From an uncultured Ignavibacteriales bacterium (GTDB lineage Bacteria > Bacteroidota > Ignavibacteria > Ignavibacteriales > Ignavibacteriaceae), in assembly GCA_903929035.1 (NCBI GenBank), contig CAIYTF010000033.1:1-44841 (forward strand): a DNA stretch of 44,841 nt. The letters run 5' to 3'. Under the pieces are notes generated by a model. That model did no database searches. It was not told where the DNA came from and was given only the letters and a program-made list of their open reading frames with translations. The position numbers were made by a program, and so were the translations under genes. Positions 42,951 through 44,841 of this stretch are shown here, in pieces (position 1 is the stretch's first letter; each line of letters begins with the position of its first letter).

Positions 42951-44841
42951 TTACTTGACATTCAGCACATCAATAGCAGATTTTTCTGCTTTGTCATAAA
43001 TCCTCAACCGAAGGGTTTTAGATCCCGCGGGAGGCTTAAATGCCGTTGTCCGCTGCAGCTTTTTATCTGTTGCCGATATTTCTTCAATATCAATCCATTC
43101 TGCGCCATCCGCGGAATATTGCAAAGCTAATCTCTTTCCTGCAACACCGCTCCAATTAACACTCATAACCCCACCTGGTGAACTGCTGATGCCGCCAATT
43201 TTAGCCGAAGGTTTAAATCCAATATTATACGGTTGATCACTTATATCATAAAGTGTCGCATCTGTTACATCCGTAACTTTCAAACGTGCTAATGAAGATA
43301 TACCTGCATAAAATGAATAAGGTACTCTATATGCACCTGTTGACAGTATATTGGTTCGAATCGTGTCCCAATTTTGCCCATTATTATAAGAAATATCGAG
43401 TCTCACTCTTTGTACGCCAACCGAACTCCAAGTATAAACAGTGTCCTGGCCAAATGGTATAAAATGTGCCGACAAATTAGGGAATTTCACATTCAATGAT
43501 TTGTTAAGTATCGAGAAATTTGAATCTGATATGTCCATCACGCTATTCAAAGAATCCTTTATTCTAATTCTACATTGATTAGAATTTATTGATGGAATAT
43601 TCCTCCATGGATATGTTCCGATGCTGGCAGTGTCTGAAACTATGTTATTCCAGCTGGCACCGTTGTCTGATGAATATTCAATAGTTACTTTCGCGATGTT
43701 CTGCGAAGTCCACGTAATATTTTCTGTTGTTCCCGGGAGGAAACTTTCACCTCCATTTGGCTTGAGAATACTTATAATTCCTACCGGTACTTTTGTAAAT
43801 ATTGTAAATGCAGAATCGGAAATACTAGAGGGTAAACCGCTTGTTGCAAGATTGCTGATTCGTAATAGACATAACTTAGAATTGATATTCGGAACCAGCC
43901 AAGTAGAAACTCCGGTGCTAGGCAAAGAAGGAGCAACTGTAATCGGCCAAGTAGCTCCTCCATTTGTGGATAGTTCTATCTTAACTGATTCAATATTAAC
44001 ACTCTGCCATTTGATATCATATCTTGTTCCGCTTGCCAAAGAAACACTGCCGCTTGGTCCAAGCACTTTTATTGAAGGTCCCGGCAACACTTTAAAAATA
44101 TCATCAGATTCATCATAAGTAGTACTAGCCACATCTGAAATACGAATCTTACACTCGTCCGATACCTGCGATGGACTCCAAAAGTAGCGGCCGGTGTCGC
44201 TGTTTAGCACGTTTGATGCAATGGGTGTCCAAAGACTCACATTGCTAATACGGTACTCAATATTTACACTCTGAATATCACCTTTTGATGTCCATTTTAT
44301 TTCATAGGGTACACCGGCAGTTAAATTAGTAGCATCACTGCTACCGTTTGGTTGCTCTACTTTTATAGATTTAGCCTTATTAATTGTAAAGGTACTATCG
44401 CTTTCATAAAAAATATTTGTGAATGCTGAATCAATATCCGTCACGCGCACTTTGCACACTTTTGATGATGTATCCGGTATTGAAGTCCAAATATATTGCC
44501 CAATATCCAAAACAGAATCCTTAATAGTATCCCAATCCTTGCCCCTGTTGATAGAATATTCAAGTTTAACATTTTGTATTTGGCCGCTTGACTTCCACTC
44601 TATAATATATTGCGATGTTCCATTCAATATTTCACCACCATTCGGTGAAGTTATTTTCAACTTTGGCACGTCACTTAGCACACTTGAGATTGTGAATGCG
44701 GAATCAGACATATCGTTAGAGAAGCTGTTATCTGGATCACTTATACGAACTTTACATTGATGTGAAAGTGTTGATGGAACTGTCCACGTATATATTCCTA
44801 TATTATTAGTGTCAGTGATTGGCAGCCAGCTAGCTCCATTA
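42951..44841 (-). CDS. Large secreted Ig-repeat protein, C-terminal part (partial)
   Basis: The frame stays open through the right edge, so the N-terminus is off the window; at least 629 residues are seen. About 6.5 tandem repeats of roughly 95-100 residues follow one pattern. It runs '...I..P.GGE....G....I.W...' then 'V.IEYS...G..W..I', 'YTW..P', 'C.IRI.D' and 'D.SDS.F.I'. This resembles the surface-repeat domains (Ser-Thr-rich GPI-type/Kre9-like) common in Ignavibacteria and Bacteroidetes. The last repeat changes to a shorter, divergent form ending LRLRIYDKAEKSAIDVLNVK with no T9SS sorting signature or Cys. Likely extracellular or outer-membrane adhesin-like. Confidence 0.8.
   Translation of the reverse strand, partial: NGASWLPITDTNNIGIYTWTVPSTLSHQCKVRISDPDNSFSNDMSDSAFTISSVLSDVPKLKITSPNGGEILNGTSQYIIEWKSSGQIQNVKLEYSINRGKDWDTIKDSVLDIGQYIWTSIPDTSSKVCKVRVTDIDSAFTNIFYESDSTFTINKAKSIKVEQPNGSSDATNLTAGVPYEIKWTSKGDIQSVNIEYRISNVSLWTPIASNVLNSDTGRYFWSPSQVSDECKIRISDVASTTYDESDDIFKVLPGPSIKVLGPSGSVSLASGTRYDIKWQSVNIESVKIELSTNGGATWPITVAPSLPSTGVSTWLVPNINSKLCLLRISNLATSGLPSSISDSAFTIFTKVPVGIISILKPNGGESFLPGTTENITWTSQNIAKVTIEYSSDNGASWNNIVSDTASIGTYPWRNIPSINSNQCRIRIKDSLNSVMDISDSNFSILNKSLNVKFPNLSAHFIPFGQDTVYTWSSVGVQRVRLDISYNNGQNWDTIRTNILSTGAYRVPYSFYAGISSLARLKVTDVTDATLYDISDQPYNIGFKPSAKIGGISSSPGGVMSVNWSGVAGKRLALQYSADGAEWIDIEEISATDKKLQRTTAFKPPAGSKTLRLRIYDKAEKSAIDVLNVK

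Overview
The window is AT-rich (about 38-40% G+C by eye) and reads like the chromosome of a free-living bacterium of the Bacteroidetes/Chlorobi/Ignavibacteria (FCB) group. The clues are a one-chain glycine decarboxylase, a sufBCDSU-sufT cluster with an Rrf2 regulator, an EF-P lacking the usual modified lysine, an Omp85 outer membrane protein, a tandem-Ig secreted protein, and one promoter of the Bacteroidetes TTTG/TAnnTTTG form next to several sigma70-like ones. The exact lineage is an inference. No tRNA, rRNA, CRISPR array, insertion sequence or reverse transcriptase was found.

Layout. 1-402: leader with repeats and a good promoter. 403-4643 (+): four-gene efflux operon (adaptor, ATPase, two FtsX-type permeases). 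4800-8226 (-): trmH, then a HicB-like small protein, deoC, folD and a YmdB-type phosphodiesterase. 8392-9228 (+): purine nucleoside phosphorylase, tail to tail with rsmE and an Omp85 protein (-). 11294-14630 (-): CoA-binding protein and gcvP. 14827-21199 (-): the fatty acid/phospholipid cluster DUF177-rpmF-plsX-fabH-fabD-(Cys-cluster protein)-fabG-acpP-[fabF remnant]-rnc, apparently driven from a promoter at 21223-21251. 21808-22932 (+): lipoprotein with an Fn3 and an FGE/C-type-lectin-like domain. 23098-26385 (+): menE-like ligase, MBL hydrolase, queG. 26524-32810 (-): rrf2 and the suf operon, with a dyad operator candidate over the suf promoter. 33064-42860 (+): efp, a three-gene signalling cluster (small protein, HDOD protein, PAS histidine kinase), a secreted M49 peptidase and mfd. 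42951 to the right edge (-): C-terminal part of a large Ig-repeat secreted protein, open at the window end.

The points most worth a second look are: (1) the lipoprotein's C-terminus has the layout and codon pattern of a diversity-generating-retroelement variable region, with no RT or template in the window; (2) the hexamer TGCTCC/GGAGCA occurs 19 times in 1.8 kb across three genes in all reading frames, including six copies of CGTGCTCCC; (3) fabF is missing from its usual place, leaving only a C-terminal scrap beside an intergenic repeat; (4) a dispersed intergenic repeat with terminal inverted repeats occurs seven to eight times; (5) a near-perfect dyad lies across the suf promoter.
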